A stretch of DNA of 64,000 nt from Duncaniella muris (GTDB lineage Bacteria; Bacteroidota; Bacteroidia; Bacteroidales; Muribaculaceae), in assembly GCF_003024805.1 (NCBI RefSeq), contig NZ_PUEC01000015.1, positions 1 through 64,000 on the forward strand, written 5' to 3'. Below are positions 53,722-64,000 of this stretch, in pieces (within the stretch, counting starts at the first letter, position 1; every line of letters begins with the position of its first letter). A program made the translations under genes and the position numbers. The notes beneath the pieces are model-generated. The model did not search any database and was not told the origin of the DNA. It worked only from the letters and a program-made list of their open reading frames with translations.

Positions 53722-53840
53722 TGATGTCCGTCAGGACATCGGTTTACTCATAGCCCCCGACACCGAAGCGCGCAGCGCAAAGGTGTCGGGGGTAAAAAAT
53801 TTCCCTAAAAATGGTGTCCGACAAAGGACACCGATTTACC
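53722..53840. repeat. Three-hairpin intergenic repeat, copy B
   Basis: Second copy of the 119-bp unit at 49721-49839, with the same three hairpins: GATGTCCGTCAGGACATC; CCCCCGACACC/GGTGTCGGGGG around GCGCGCAGCGC; and GGTGTCC/GGACACC. Compensatory-looking differences keep the stems paired (for example CCAG in A versus TCAG in B in a loop-adjacent position). It again lies between convergent genes (hflX and the NUDIX gene). Confidence 0.85.
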
Positions 53841-53859
53841 AACCCGCATGGCCCCTATA

Positions 53860-54426
53860 TCATCCCCGCCCCTTAAGCGCAAAAAACCTCCAGAGCGGCG
53901 CCGCCATAAGCGCCTGCTTAAGATCATCATTAACAAGCATATCCCACACCTGCTCCTCATCGAGAATCTCAACCCTCACATCCTCCGTCTCATCCAGATG
54001 CTGCTCCGCAACCCGCACCACACCACGGGCCACAAAACTATAGCTCAGATTATTCTGGCTCCCCGGATTCGCACAAAGCACCGACAACAGCTCCCACTCA
54101 CCGCCACCGAAACCCGTCTCCTCCAGAAGCTCACGCCGCGCAGCCTCCAGAGGCACCTCACCCTCCTCAGCCACACCCGCGCAAAGCTCCGTAGCCACAA
54201 TCCCAAGACCGTGGCGATACTGCTTCACCATCACAAACTTACCCTCAGGAGTCAGCGCAATCACATTAACCCACGTAGGATACTCAAGCACATAATACTC
54301 CGGATGCACAGTCCCGTCAGGCAGACGCACCTTATCGCGTCTCACCGTAAGCCACGGCCGGCGGTGGAGATACTCACTCTCAAGCACCTCCCACTTCATT
54401 GAATCATCATTACTCTTACAATCCAT
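53860..54426 (-). CDS. NUDIX hydrolase (ADP-ribose pyrophosphatase type)
   Basis: A 188-aa NUDIX protein. The box GVAEEGEVPLEAARRELLEETGF follows the pattern Gx5Ex7REUxEExGU exactly. The preceding segment (VMVKQYRHGLGIVATELCAGV) is typical of ADP-ribose or sugar-nucleotide pyrophosphatases. The ATG at 54426 is preferred; a GTG at 54456 overlapping the recQ stop is possible. It follows recQ on the same strand, and an ADP-ribose-cleaving activity would fit a role in clearing ADP-ribose, but that link is only inference. The gene ends next to repeat copy B. Confidence 0.85.
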   Translation of the reverse strand: MDCKSNDDSMKWEVLESEYLHRRPWLTVRRDKVRLPDGTVHPEYYVLEYPTWVNVIALTPEGKFVMVKQYRHGLGIVATELCAGVAEEGEVPLEAARRELLEETGFGGGEWELLSVLCANPGSQNNLSYSFVARGVVRVAEQHLDETEDVRVEILDEEQVWDMLVNDDLKQALMAAPLWRFFALKGRG

Positions 54427-54452
54427 AATCGTATATATTATATATTTATAAA

Positions 54453-56597
<2,145 letters not shown>

Positions 56598-56645
56598 TGG
56601 AACTCTGTAAAATCCTTCTGTATGTATATGTGTGTATCAGTCTTG

Positions 56646-58055
56646 TCAGAACGCACCGTCCTCGCCGCGCAGAGCATTGATCACAGTGCGCACAATTATC
56701 TTCATGTCAAGCATAAAAGTCCAGTGCTCTATATACCAGATATCATTCTCCACCCTCTTCTCCATCTGCCACAGCTCCTCGGTCTGACCGCGGAAACCGC
56801 GCACCTGCGCCCAGCCGGTGATCCCAGGCTTGATCAGATGACGCACCATATACTGATCTATCAGACGGCGGTAATCCTCCGTATGCTTCAGCATATGCGG
56901 ACGCGGACCGACAATCGACATATCACCCTTGAACACATTGATAAACTGCGGAAGCTCATCAATGCTCGTGCGCCTCAGAAACTCCCCAAGGCGCGTCTTA
57001 CGCGGATCATTTCTGGTAGCCTGCACCGTATCCGCGTCATTATTGACATGCATCGTGCGGAACTTCCAGCACAGAAAATCACGCCCTCGGTAGCCCGTGC
57101 GCACCTGCTTGAAAAACACAGGACCCGGCGAACTCAGCTTCACCGCAACGGCCACCGGAATGAAAATCAAAGGCGAGAACAGCAGGAAAAGCCCGGAGAA
57201 AACAATATCGAAAGTCCGCTTCATCACCCGGTTCACCCCGCGCTCAAGCGGATTGTGGCGCACCTCAAGCACAGGCATCTGCCCTATGGCGTCAAGGCGG
57301 AAACGGCGGGTCAGATAAGGCGAGATCTGCGGCACATAATGAAACTTGATCATCAGCTTCTCGCACAGACCCGAAACCAGCTGCACCGCCTCACTGTTCT
57401 CGCCCGAAAGCGTATAGAAAATCTCATCAGTAGCCTCACGGATCACAAACTCCTCCAGATCAGCTAAATTTCCCGCATACAGATTCTTATAGCGGAAATC
57501 TGGCGGACAGTATATATCGAAAAATCCCTGGCATAGATAGCCGAAACCCGGATCGAGGCGCATCTCCGTCAGAAGCCTCTCGGCAGTCGGACGGCATCCC
57601 ACAATCACTATGCGGCTGAAACTCCGCCCGCTCCTGCGGTATGTCTTGAGCAGATAATGCGCGCTGCCCCACCACAGCATCAGCAGCGGCGTGAACAGCC
57701 CGTAGAGCTCCACGAAAGTCATCAGCGGCAACGGCTCCTGACCCATCAGATAGAGCAGAAAGATAAACAGCAGAGCCTGGCAGAGCGCCCCGCGGAGCGT
57801 CAGCAGCAGCAGGCGGTCCATCTGCAGCGCCCTGATCTTGTGGATGCGCCCCTGATAGCGCGCCACAGGCACATAGGCCAGATTCAGAAGCAGCCAGACG
57901 AGACGCCCGTGAAGCACCTCCACGTCAGGATTCATCATCGTCACGCCGAAAAAGACCGCGTTGAGTATAACGAAGTCCACGGCTATGAGTATCTTTCGAT
58001 AGTAACGGTTGTAGCGGCCTGTCGGCCTGTTGATTTTCGGTTCCGGTCCAGTCAT
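56646..58055 (-). CDS. Exopolysaccharide polyprenyl glycosylphosphotransferase
   Basis: A 469-aa membrane enzyme of the WbaP/WcaJ type. Four to five membrane helices occupy about 20-125, then a Rossmann-like middle region (RSFSRIVIVGCRPTAERLL), and a C-terminal bacterial sugar transferase domain with the VKLSSPGPVFFKQVRTGYRGR and DELPQFINVFKGDMSIVGPRPH motifs. It loads a hexose-1-phosphate on undecaprenyl phosphate to start capsular or exopolysaccharide repeat synthesis. The gene lies alone between recQ and the DUF349 gene, without a full polysaccharide operon. Confidence 0.92.
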   Translation of the reverse strand: MTGPEPKINRPTGRYNRYYRKILIAVDFVILNAVFFGVTMMNPDVEVLHGRLVWLLLNLAYVPVARYQGRIHKIRALQMDRLLLLTLRGALCQALLFIFLLYLMGQEPLPLMTFVELYGLFTPLLMLWWGSAHYLLKTYRRSGRSFSRIVIVGCRPTAERLLTEMRLDPGFGYLCQGFFDIYCPPDFRYKNLYAGNLADLEEFVIREATDEIFYTLSGENSEAVQLVSGLCEKLMIKFHYVPQISPYLTRRFRLDAIGQMPVLEVRHNPLERGVNRVMKRTFDIVFSGLFLLFSPLIFIPVAVAVKLSSPGPVFFKQVRTGYRGRDFLCWKFRTMHVNNDADTVQATRNDPRKTRLGEFLRRTSIDELPQFINVFKGDMSIVGPRPHMLKHTEDYRRLIDQYMVRHLIKPGITGWAQVRGFRGQTEELWQMEKRVENDIWYIEHWTFMLDMKIIVRTVINALRGEDGAF

Positions 58056-58218
58056 TCTTTAACAAGGCCTCGCCGGCGGCAGGCCCTCGGAGTGTGGTCT
58101 CATGATATTTGCCCCGCAGGGACGCCCCCCACAGAGGCCTCGACACCGGCGGCGGCAGATTCGGCCTCCGGCACCTCGGCATTGCGAAAAGCGTCCCTGC
58201 AAAAGGGGTATGTGGTTA

Positions 58219-60141
58219 TTACAGTTTACTGTCAATGACCTTGATCTTCTGTTCAAGGTCAGCCAGATCATCTTTCAGGCGCTGCACACGGCGCTCCATC
58301 TCGCGGAGCATCGTTCCGGCGTTTTTCGACTTGGCTGTGAGGAAGCCCATATTGTTCTCATACGTCTGCAACTCGCCCTTGCGCTGCTCATAAGCCCTCA
58401 TCAGACGCTCACGCTCGCGGTAAAGACGGTTTTCGTCATTGCCGATCTCCTTGATCGAATTCTCGAACGAAGTCATGCGCGATCCGCGCTGCGAAAGGTC
58501 GAGCTTCTGATAAAGCTCATTTACCACCGCACGGTAAGCCTCATAGACAGCGTCTTTCTCGCTGAAAGGCACATGACCCACGCTCTGCCATTCGGCCTGA
58601 AGGTCTTTGACAACCTTGACAGCCTCCTCGCGGCCGAGCTCGTCGGGATTGACAGCCTTGAGCTTCTCGATGATCTCATTCTTCTGTTCGAGGTTCGCGC
58701 GCTCGGTGCGGCGTGTGCCTGAAGTATTTTTCTTTTTCTGTTCGAAGAAATAGTCACAGGCTGCAAGGAAGCGGTGCCACACCTGGTCGGAGTGCTTCTT
58801 GGCCACAGCGCCGATAGTCTTCCACTCCTTCTGCATGGCCACGAACTCATCGGCGGCCTTGCGCCATTCGGTGCTGTCTTTCAGAGCCTCGGCGCGCTCA
58901 CACAGAGCAATCTTGCGTTCGAGATTCTTTGACAGCGAATCCTTCATGGTGCGGAAAAACTCAGCCTTGGCGGCAAAGAACTTGTCGCAACTCTCGCGGA
59001 AACGGGCAAAGAGCTGATTGTTTGACTTCCGCGATGCGAAACCGATCTTCTTCCAATCTTCCTGAGCCTCGATGATCTTTTTGGTCATCTCGTCCCAGGC
59101 TGCGAAAGTTGACAGCTTGTCAAACTCGAAAGCCTCCACTCTCTGGCAGATAGCCTCCTTGGCCTCCTCGTTTTCACGCTCGCGGGCCTTGCGCTCTTCA
59201 AAAAACGCCTGATAGCGCTTGTTGATGTCGGCCGAAAGATCCTTGAAGCGGCCCCAGATCTCCTCGCGCACATCCTTGGGCACAGGACCGATGTTGCGCC
59301 ACTGGTCGTGGAGCGTCTGCAGGCGGCGGAAAGCCGCTATCACATCCTCCTCGCCGCAAAGTTTCTCAGCCTCGGCCACCAGAGCCTCTTTCTCGCCAAG
59401 ATTTTTCTTGAAATCATAGTCACGCAGCTCCTTGTTGATCTTAAGCTGGTCATAATATTTTTCCACAGCGTCCTGATAGCTCTTCCAGAGATCGCCCGAA
59501 AGCGGAGCCGGCACCTCGCCTATCTCCTTGAACTCTGTCTGCAGATCGCGCACCTGCTGGAAAAACCGGTTGGCATTGTCAACATCGGCACCCATTTCGG
59601 TGATCTTGTCAACGATAGCCTTCTTGCGGTTGTAGTTCTCCTGCTGGAGAGCCTCTACGGCCGCACGCTGCTCGGCCTTTTTCTCCTTGACAGTCGCAAG
59701 CAGAGCCTTGAAGCCCTCCTCAGCCGGATCAGCCTGAGGCTCAAATGCCTCCGCCTGATTGCCGGCCTCAACAAAAGCCTCGCGCTGGCGGCGCTGCTCC
59801 TCGTTGCGTATGGCATAGAACTGCTGCTTAAGGCGCGACACCTCATCTGCCGCAATCTCTGAGGCCTCCTTTTCCGAAAGAAGTCTGAGGGCCTCAACAA
59901 GACCCTCTTTAGTGACCGGTTCGGCTGCCGGAACCTCTGCTGACACCGGGGCCTCGGCCTCGGCTGCGGCAACTTCGGCCACAGAGCATTCCTCCGCCGG
60001 AGCGGCCTCCTGGGCGGTCGCAGGGCATTCGGCTGTTACTGACTCGGAAATGTTCACGGATTCGGCTGCCGGAGTGGCGGCGCCGTCATTCAGGGGCTGG
60101 TTCAATGTCTCGCCGGACATCGAAGTGTCACGCAGTTCCAT
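58219..60141 (-). CDS. DUF349-repeat protein
   Basis: A 640-aa cytoplasmic protein with a Glu/Ala-rich N-terminus (residues 1-100) followed by a long array of DUF349 repeats with the pattern W..IG.V......LW.RF (for example HDQWRNIGPVPKDVREEIWGRF, EWKTIGAVAKKHSDQVWHRF and EWQSVGHVPFSEKDAVYEAY). The whole is predicted to be helical and coiled-coil-rich. Function is unknown. The ATG at 60141 is preferred over an upstream Met at 60210; a Met at 60120 is also possible. The gap to 60380 holds no further gene. Confidence 0.82.
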   Translation of the reverse strand: MELRDTSMSGETLNQPLNDGAATPAAESVNISESVTAECPATAQEAAPAEECSVAEVAAAEAEAPVSAEVPAAEPVTKEGLVEALRLLSEKEASEIAADEVSRLKQQFYAIRNEEQRRQREAFVEAGNQAEAFEPQADPAEEGFKALLATVKEKKAEQRAAVEALQQENYNRKKAIVDKITEMGADVDNANRFFQQVRDLQTEFKEIGEVPAPLSGDLWKSYQDAVEKYYDQLKINKELRDYDFKKNLGEKEALVAEAEKLCGEEDVIAAFRRLQTLHDQWRNIGPVPKDVREEIWGRFKDLSADINKRYQAFFEERKARERENEEAKEAICQRVEAFEFDKLSTFAAWDEMTKKIIEAQEDWKKIGFASRKSNNQLFARFRESCDKFFAAKAEFFRTMKDSLSKNLERKIALCERAEALKDSTEWRKAADEFVAMQKEWKTIGAVAKKHSDQVWHRFLAACDYFFEQKKKNTSGTRRTERANLEQKNEIIEKLKAVNPDELGREEAVKVVKDLQAEWQSVGHVPFSEKDAVYEAYRAVVNELYQKLDLSQRGSRMTSFENSIKEIGNDENRLYRERERLMRAYEQRKGELQTYENNMGFLTAKSKNAGTMLREMERRVQRLKDDLADLEQKIKVIDSKL

Positions 60142-60379
60142 AACGGGTTGGATTAATGTGAGTAAGCTCGCTGGCTTCCGGTCTGCGGCCACAGCCGCCC
60201 GGACACCCACGCGAGAGGGATTGGTACAAAGATTTAATGTGCTGATTCAAACCCCCGCAGGAGCTTCTGATCAGTTGAGTGTGCTAATTTACTGATTATT
60301 TTCTAAAATTGTAACTTTTTTTCCAAAAAACTCAATTTTTTATCCCTCGCACCCCGCAAATCCGTTTCCACGGTCCGGA

Positions 60380-61447
60380 TCATTTCAGTTCCGACTCTTT
60401 CAGATAACAGAAAGCCTTTTTCTGAAATTCCTGATTAAACAATGATTCTTTTCTGGAACTCCAGCGGCAGATCTCCTGACCGATAAGACCGACAACCATA
60501 TCCTCATCATCGGTTTTCCAGTCTTTAAGAGCCGGTATATTCTGCAAGATGTAATCAACCGTTGACAATAGTTCCAAAGAATAGTTTGAATAATAGCTGC
60601 GCAAAAACGCCATTGTCCTTTGACATATATTCTTCAGACTGTCATCTTTATAATCTTCAATGAATCTGGAGGCCTCTTTCTCCGCATCATCAGTCAGCCA
60701 GATATAATCGAACGGACGGCTCTGCATCCCGCCCATCCCTTTCACATAACTTCCATTCATGTGATACAGTACATGAGCCACTTTCCCGCCTGAGTAAGGC
60801 CCGTATATATAGGGTTTGAAATCAATTCTGAAAAAGCTCTTACCCCCGAAACGCTGCATAAAATAAACCAGCTTCTCAACAGCAAAAACAGAAGCGAATT
60901 CGCCGTATCTGTTCATGTCGGCAATCATCATCAGCAGCATAGCTCTGGCCGGAGTGAGTTTCACGCGCTCTGACTTCATCCTTTCAATAATCGCCTCTGT
61001 CGGCTCATAGAGATAGATTTCACAATTGACATCAGCCAGTGATCTTTCTATCATCTGCTTTACTTGAAGCCAGTCCAGACCGCCGTTGTGTGAACCTAAC
61101 GGCGGAATTGCAATCGAACGTATCCCACGGACCTCTATTTCCCGGCGAAGAGCTTTGAGTCCCAGATCTATATAAGAGTACTCCGATGGATAACGCCAAT
61201 GAGTTTTTGTCGGAAAATTTACGATCGTCTTAACGCCCTGCATCAAGGTTCCCTCCTCTGTCACAAGCATCTCGCCGACATGAAGTTCCTTGTTCTGACA
61301 GACCTTACGGTAGATGCGGTAGTTTTCCGGAAACGCTTCCCGAAACTGCAAAGCAATGCCTTTTCCCATCACTCCGACAGTATTGACCGTATTGACCAAG
61401 GCATCAGCCTCACTTTCCAACAGATTTCCTTTTACGTAATGTATCAT
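60380..61447 (-). CDS. darG: DarG-type macrodomain antitoxin
   Basis: A 355-aa protein with an N-terminal macrodomain (residues 1-150: VKGNLLESEADALVNTVNTVGVMGKGIALQF, ADP-ribose loop IAIPPLGSHNGGLDW) and a roughly 200-residue C-terminal domain (PARAMLLMMIADMNRYG, SVFAVEKLVYFMQRFGG, YIYGPYSGGKVAHVLYHMNG), the layout of full-length DarG. DarG removes ADP-ribose from DNA thymidine and also binds DarT directly. The ATG at 61447 shares its first base with the darT stop (TGATG); a TTG one codon upstream is an alternative. It is the third gene of the minus-strand locus, at the usual place after the toxin. Confidence 0.92.
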   Translation of the reverse strand: MIHYVKGNLLESEADALVNTVNTVGVMGKGIALQFREAFPENYRIYRKVCQNKELHVGEMLVTEEGTLMQGVKTIVNFPTKTHWRYPSEYSYIDLGLKALRREIEVRGIRSIAIPPLGSHNGGLDWLQVKQMIERSLADVNCEIYLYEPTEAIIERMKSERVKLTPARAMLLMMIADMNRYGEFASVFAVEKLVYFMQRFGGKSFFRIDFKPYIYGPYSGGKVAHVLYHMNGSYVKGMGGMQSRPFDYIWLTDDAEKEASRFIEDYKDDSLKNICQRTMAFLRSYYSNYSLELLSTVDYILQNIPALKDWKTDDEDMVVGLIGQEICRWSSRKESLFNQEFQKKAFCYLKESELK

Positions 61448-62064
61448 CAAAAATAATAATTAGGGGCCACGACAATCAGTTCTTCCGCAATTCCAAATGA
61501 CTTCAGTTTCTCTTTGGCATCATCATTATAAACGATATAGCCTCTGATATAGTCAGGCGGAACATCTCCCTTTATCAGCAATTCCGCTTCCTTTCTACGC
61601 TTCAGATCAATATCCGAGTCATTGTTCCATTGGGAAACATACACGTCGTCATAATTTATTATCTGGCAGATCTCCGGCAGACGGTCTTTCCCATAAATCT
61701 TTGTAAGAGCACTCAGAGCATGACCATCAGTAAAAAAACAATCCATCTTGTCTCTGATAAGGTCTGCAAGACGCAATACACAATAGACAATTCCGGCAGG
61801 ATCCTGCCTCCGGACTCCATTATAACCGTGCTGGATAACATAGAGCATCGGAGTGCGGGGACCTAAATAAAACGAGACATAATCACGTAGATTCTTCCCT
61901 CCGACCATCAGCATTTTTCGAATATTTATCACCTGCGGATCTCCGATACTGACAAATTTTTCATCACGCATTGAAGAATCAGCCAGTAAAAGCCCAAACT
62001 TCAGAATATGAGGAATATTGTCAATATGAGTGATGCGAAAAGCGTATTTCAATATCTTTCCCAT
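61447..62064 (-). CDS. darT: DarT-type DNA ADP-ribosyltransferase toxin
   Basis: A 205-aa DUF4433 protein that would transfer ADP-ribose from NAD to thymidine in single-stranded DNA. Visible DarT features: RITHIDNIPHILKFGLL with His13 near the N-terminus, the segment LRDYVSFYLGPRTPML with Arg70, and the likely catalytic Glu161 in the KRRKEAELLI motif, close to the position of the catalytic Glu in Thermus DarT. Length is normal. It is flanked by a DarT-like/HD fusion (4 bp upstream) and darG (1-nt overlap). AT-richer than its chromosomal neighbours. Confidence 0.92.
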   Translation of the reverse strand: MGKILKYAFRITHIDNIPHILKFGLLLADSSMRDEKFVSIGDPQVINIRKMLMVGGKNLRDYVSFYLGPRTPMLYVIQHGYNGVRRQDPAGIVYCVLRLADLIRDKMDCFFTDGHALSALTKIYGKDRLPEICQIINYDDVYVSQWNNDSDIDLKRRKEAELLIKGDVPPDYIRGYIVYNDDAKEKLKSFGIAEELIVVAPNYYF

Positions 62065-62067
62065 AAT

Positions 62068-63429
62068 TTACGAGAGTCGTTTAAGGTCCATGACTTCTGC
62101 CTTCAGAGCCGCTTTGTTCAATTCGATCTGTGTGGCCCATAAATCACCGATCGCCGATGTGTCGGCAAGTGCGATGGCACAGAGCATTTCAAAGTCATCC
62201 TCACCGGTCACTATACCGGCGAGCTGTTCCTTATCACGGCCCTTCCCAAGACAATCGCCTATGATATCATGGTAAATCACAAGCATACAGATTTCCCGGA
62301 CATCCTCATCAGTCAGATTCCTGACTTCCTCTGACAGAATCCGCACCAGCATCTCCGCGGCATCGGCCGGATGATCGGTATAAGGCCGGGGCATTTTCCC
62401 ATTGTCCCATCTTTTCTTCGGACCTTTCCCTATGTCATGCAGATAAGCCGCAAGCACAAGCAATGATTTCTTTGTCTCGGAAGCCTTTTTATAATACCCC
62501 GTAGACTTCATTGCTCTGACAACTTTTTTCGTATGATCTTCCAAAAAATCATCATGCGGAGAATAATCCTGATAAAGGCCGATTATGCCCTTTAGTTCAG
62601 GTAAAACCGAAAAATCCTCTTCAATCGCGGCAATCAGATCGGAAATCGTCTCGAACCGATACATACCCCGCCCTCCGGACCTTTTTTTCTTTATCTTTTT
62701 CAGCGTAGTTTCGTAACTGTTTTTGAGGAACTCAGGCCCGGTTACAAGAGTCTCGTTCTTTCGGTCTCCGAAAAAAAATTTCGTGTAATAGAATTTATAT
62801 CTTTCCAATGGAAAATATCCGTCAAAAAGGATCTTTGGTGCCTTTACGCCATTATCATCAAAAATCTTCTGCACATACTTTTTCACATGCTCATTATAAA
62901 CGACTATGTGGCTGATCTCACTGATATCGACTCTTGAAGCAATGAGCGCCTCCGCCATCTTCTTATGTTTATCCTCTTCCGAATCTTGTTTCCAACTCTT
63001 ACTGTCTATTATTTTCCAGTCAAGTTCGTCAAGATCAGAGGTGTCATCGAAAAACTCCGGAGCCTCGGCAGTGTTTGCCGAAGCATCCGTAAAAACAGCG
63101 TCTTCTTTTTCAAGCCTGTCTATACTGACGCAGAAATAGATTATACCTGGCTGGTCGACATTCTTCTGAATCAGTTTTGAAAGCAGCATCGGATTGATCG
63201 ATGAAAAGTAGAACGGCACATAGTCATGTACCTTACCACCAGGCCCCACAGGCACATCCATCCGCGCTCTGCGCTCCTGAATGCGTTGATTGGCAATATT
63301 CTTATGCTTGATTTCTTTCTCATTCTTCAGATTGGTGCATAACAATCCGTTCTTGATTATCGAATCAAGATTGCGAATATCCGTAAAATGGAAAATATAT
63401 CTGCCTTTATGCTTATGCGGTATTGCCAT
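62068..63429 (-). CDS. DUF4433 (DarT-like) ADP-ribosyltransferase fused to an HD phosphohydrolase domain
   Basis: A 453-aa two-domain protein. Residues 1-205 form a DarT-like domain: IFHFTDIRNLDSIIKNGLL (His14), RRARMDVPVGPGGKVHDYVPFYF (the canonical DUF4433 centre) and MAEALI with a candidate catalytic Glu160. The FYFxPRSPM-type arginine of DarT is missing (FYFSSINPM). Residues 285-425 carry a complete HD set: H299, H331-D332 (YLHDIGKG), H353, H387-D388 (YHDIIGD) and D423. A helical linker joins them. It is the first gene of the darT-darG operon, only 4 bp from darT. No promoter with good consensus was found in the 54 bp upstream. Whether the HD part cleaves nucleotides, ADP-ribose adducts or NAD is unknown. 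Confidence 0.85.
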   Translation of the reverse strand: MAIPHKHKGRYIFHFTDIRNLDSIIKNGLLCTNLKNEKEIKHKNIANQRIQERRARMDVPVGPGGKVHDYVPFYFSSINPMLLSKLIQKNVDQPGIIYFCVSIDRLEKEDAVFTDASANTAEAPEFFDDTSDLDELDWKIIDSKSWKQDSEEDKHKKMAEALIASRVDISEISHIVVYNEHVKKYVQKIFDDNGVKAPKILFDGYFPLERYKFYYTKFFFGDRKNETLVTGPEFLKNSYETTLKKIKKKRSGGRGMYRFETISDLIAAIEEDFSVLPELKGIIGLYQDYSPHDDFLEDHTKKVVRAMKSTGYYKKASETKKSLLVLAAYLHDIGKGPKKRWDNGKMPRPYTDHPADAAEMLVRILSEEVRNLTDEDVREICMLVIYHDIIGDCLGKGRDKEQLAGIVTGEDDFEMLCAIALADTSAIGDLWATQIELNKAALKAEVMDLKRLS

Positions 63430-63483
63430 AATATTTTTTATTTTCTGCCTGGATGTTTAAGCTGACGGTCCGCACTCCGGCTG

Positions 63484-64000
63484 TCACTCTGCTGAGGAGG
63501 CGTAGAGGCCGATCATGGTGCCGGTGAAATTGCCTGCGGTGCGGGTGCTGAGCATCGACGCGGGGAGCTCAAGCTCCATCGGAGTGAAGTCGGCCTCACC
63601 CTCGGCATAGGCAAAAGAATAGACACCCTTGCCGTCAGCCTTGATCTTCAGGCGCAGAGATGCCGCAGGATCAGTGAGAATGGCCTCTGACTCCTTGCAG
63701 ACTCCACCCTTGCTGCGGCCGGTCACTCTCACCACCGTCTCGCCGTAACTGTTCTTGGTCTTTCCGAAAACTATGTTGCATTCGTCATCCTGAAAAAGCA
63801 ACAGTCCGGCTATGTCGGCCGAGGTTTCGGGAGTAAATTCATCAAGGCTCACACTTACGTCAAAAGCGCTCTCCGTGGCCCACATTCCTATGGCCGACGG
63901 CGATTTCTTGTCACTGAGCGCCACCTCCGATGCCACCAGACTGAGGCTTCCGTCCTCGTTGATGCCATAGAAGGCGCTCTGCGGATTGCGGATGAAGAAG
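63484..64000 (-). CDS. Probable GH43-family enzyme, C-terminal part (truncated by the window)
   Basis: The frame is open from the right window edge to the stop at 63486. The visible 172 residues resemble the concanavalin-A-like C-terminal domain of GH43 beta-xylosidase/arabinofuranosidase proteins: FIRNPQSAFYGINEDGSLSL, WATESAFDVSVSLDEFTPE, DIAGLLLFQDDECNIVFGK and FTGTMIGLYASS. The catalytic part lies outside the window. The gene runs in the same direction as the DarT-like/HD gene, 54 bp upstream of it, so read-through into the toxin locus is possible. Confidence 0.7.
   Translation of the reverse strand, partial: FFIRNPQSAFYGINEDGSLSLVASEVALSDKKSPSAIGMWATESAFDVSVSLDEFTPETSADIAGLLLFQDDECNIVFGKTKNSYGETVVRVTGRSKGGVCKESEAILTDPAASLRLKIKADGKGVYSFAYAEGEADFTPMELELPASMLSTRTAGNFTGTMIGLYASSAE

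Noticed and set aside
53860-54402. Plus-strand frame opposite the NUDIX gene (184 codons)
   Set aside because: Shadow of the NUDIX coding strand; the minus strand has an exact NUDIX box.

Overview
The window comes from a member of the Bacteroidales, most likely a Muribaculaceae-type gut anaerobe. The evidence is the 16S rRNA 5' end, many Bacteroidetes-type promoters (TTTG-N19/20-TAnnTTTG), a SusC/SusD pair, BACON, DUF4302 and DUF4450 proteins, a type IX secretion sortase (PorU), a pectin-degrading gene cluster, and AT-rich leaders without classical Shine-Dalgarno sites. Family assignments come from motif recognition only; no database search was run.

Layout. 1-780: start of a 16S rRNA gene on the minus strand with a long leader and two tandem promoters. 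784-2906: serC-serA (serine synthesis). 2973-3140: MITE-like inverted repeat. 3388-9168: tripartite RND efflux operon. 9209-10510: rarA. 10803-13836: small membrane protein, PstS-like lipoprotein and TPR protein. 14149-18370: acyl-CoA ligase, thioesterase, dprA and nucleoside phosphorylase. A 121-bp nested palindrome (18366-18486) separates the phosphorylase from a convergent SGNH esterase. 19452-20993: a HigB-like toxin, XRE antitoxin and SecB-like chaperone (TAC) operon with its promoter and a candidate operator. 21277-30275: SusC/SusD operon with a zinc metallopeptidase, a DUF4302 lipoprotein and a three-repeat BACON lipoprotein. 30389-41607: pectin/rhamnogalacturonan cluster (six-hairpin glycosidase, DUF4450, GH106, GH105, GH28) with no SusC/D pair or regulator of its own. 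41631-46385: GH25 lysozyme-like lipoprotein, PorU and a helical lipoprotein. 46402-47201: oriC-like box cluster, tRNA-Arg(ACG), a 58-aa ORF and a candidate small RNA. 47390-58055: RprY/RprX-like two-component pair, envelope glycan genes, hflX, NUDIX and recQ, with two copies of a three-hairpin intergenic repeat. 58219-60141: DUF349 protein. 60380-63429: a three-gene DarTG-type locus. 63484-64000: C-terminus of a probable GH43 enzyme.

The most promising unusual system is the 60.4-63.4 kb locus. A DUF4433 (DarT-type) ADP-ribosyltransferase domain fused to a complete HD phosphohydrolase domain lies directly upstream of a second, stand-alone DarT and one DarG, so two DarT-like proteins are paired with a single macrodomain antitoxin. 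The TAC operon at 19.5-20.9 kb is a second compact conflict module. Both loci look more AT-rich than their neighbours. Among non-coding elements, the strongest are the 119-bp three-hairpin repeat placed twice between convergent genes, the perfect nested palindrome at 18.4 kb, the tandem 12-bp iterons at 46.5 kb and the inverted repeat overlapping the histidine kinase start codon.
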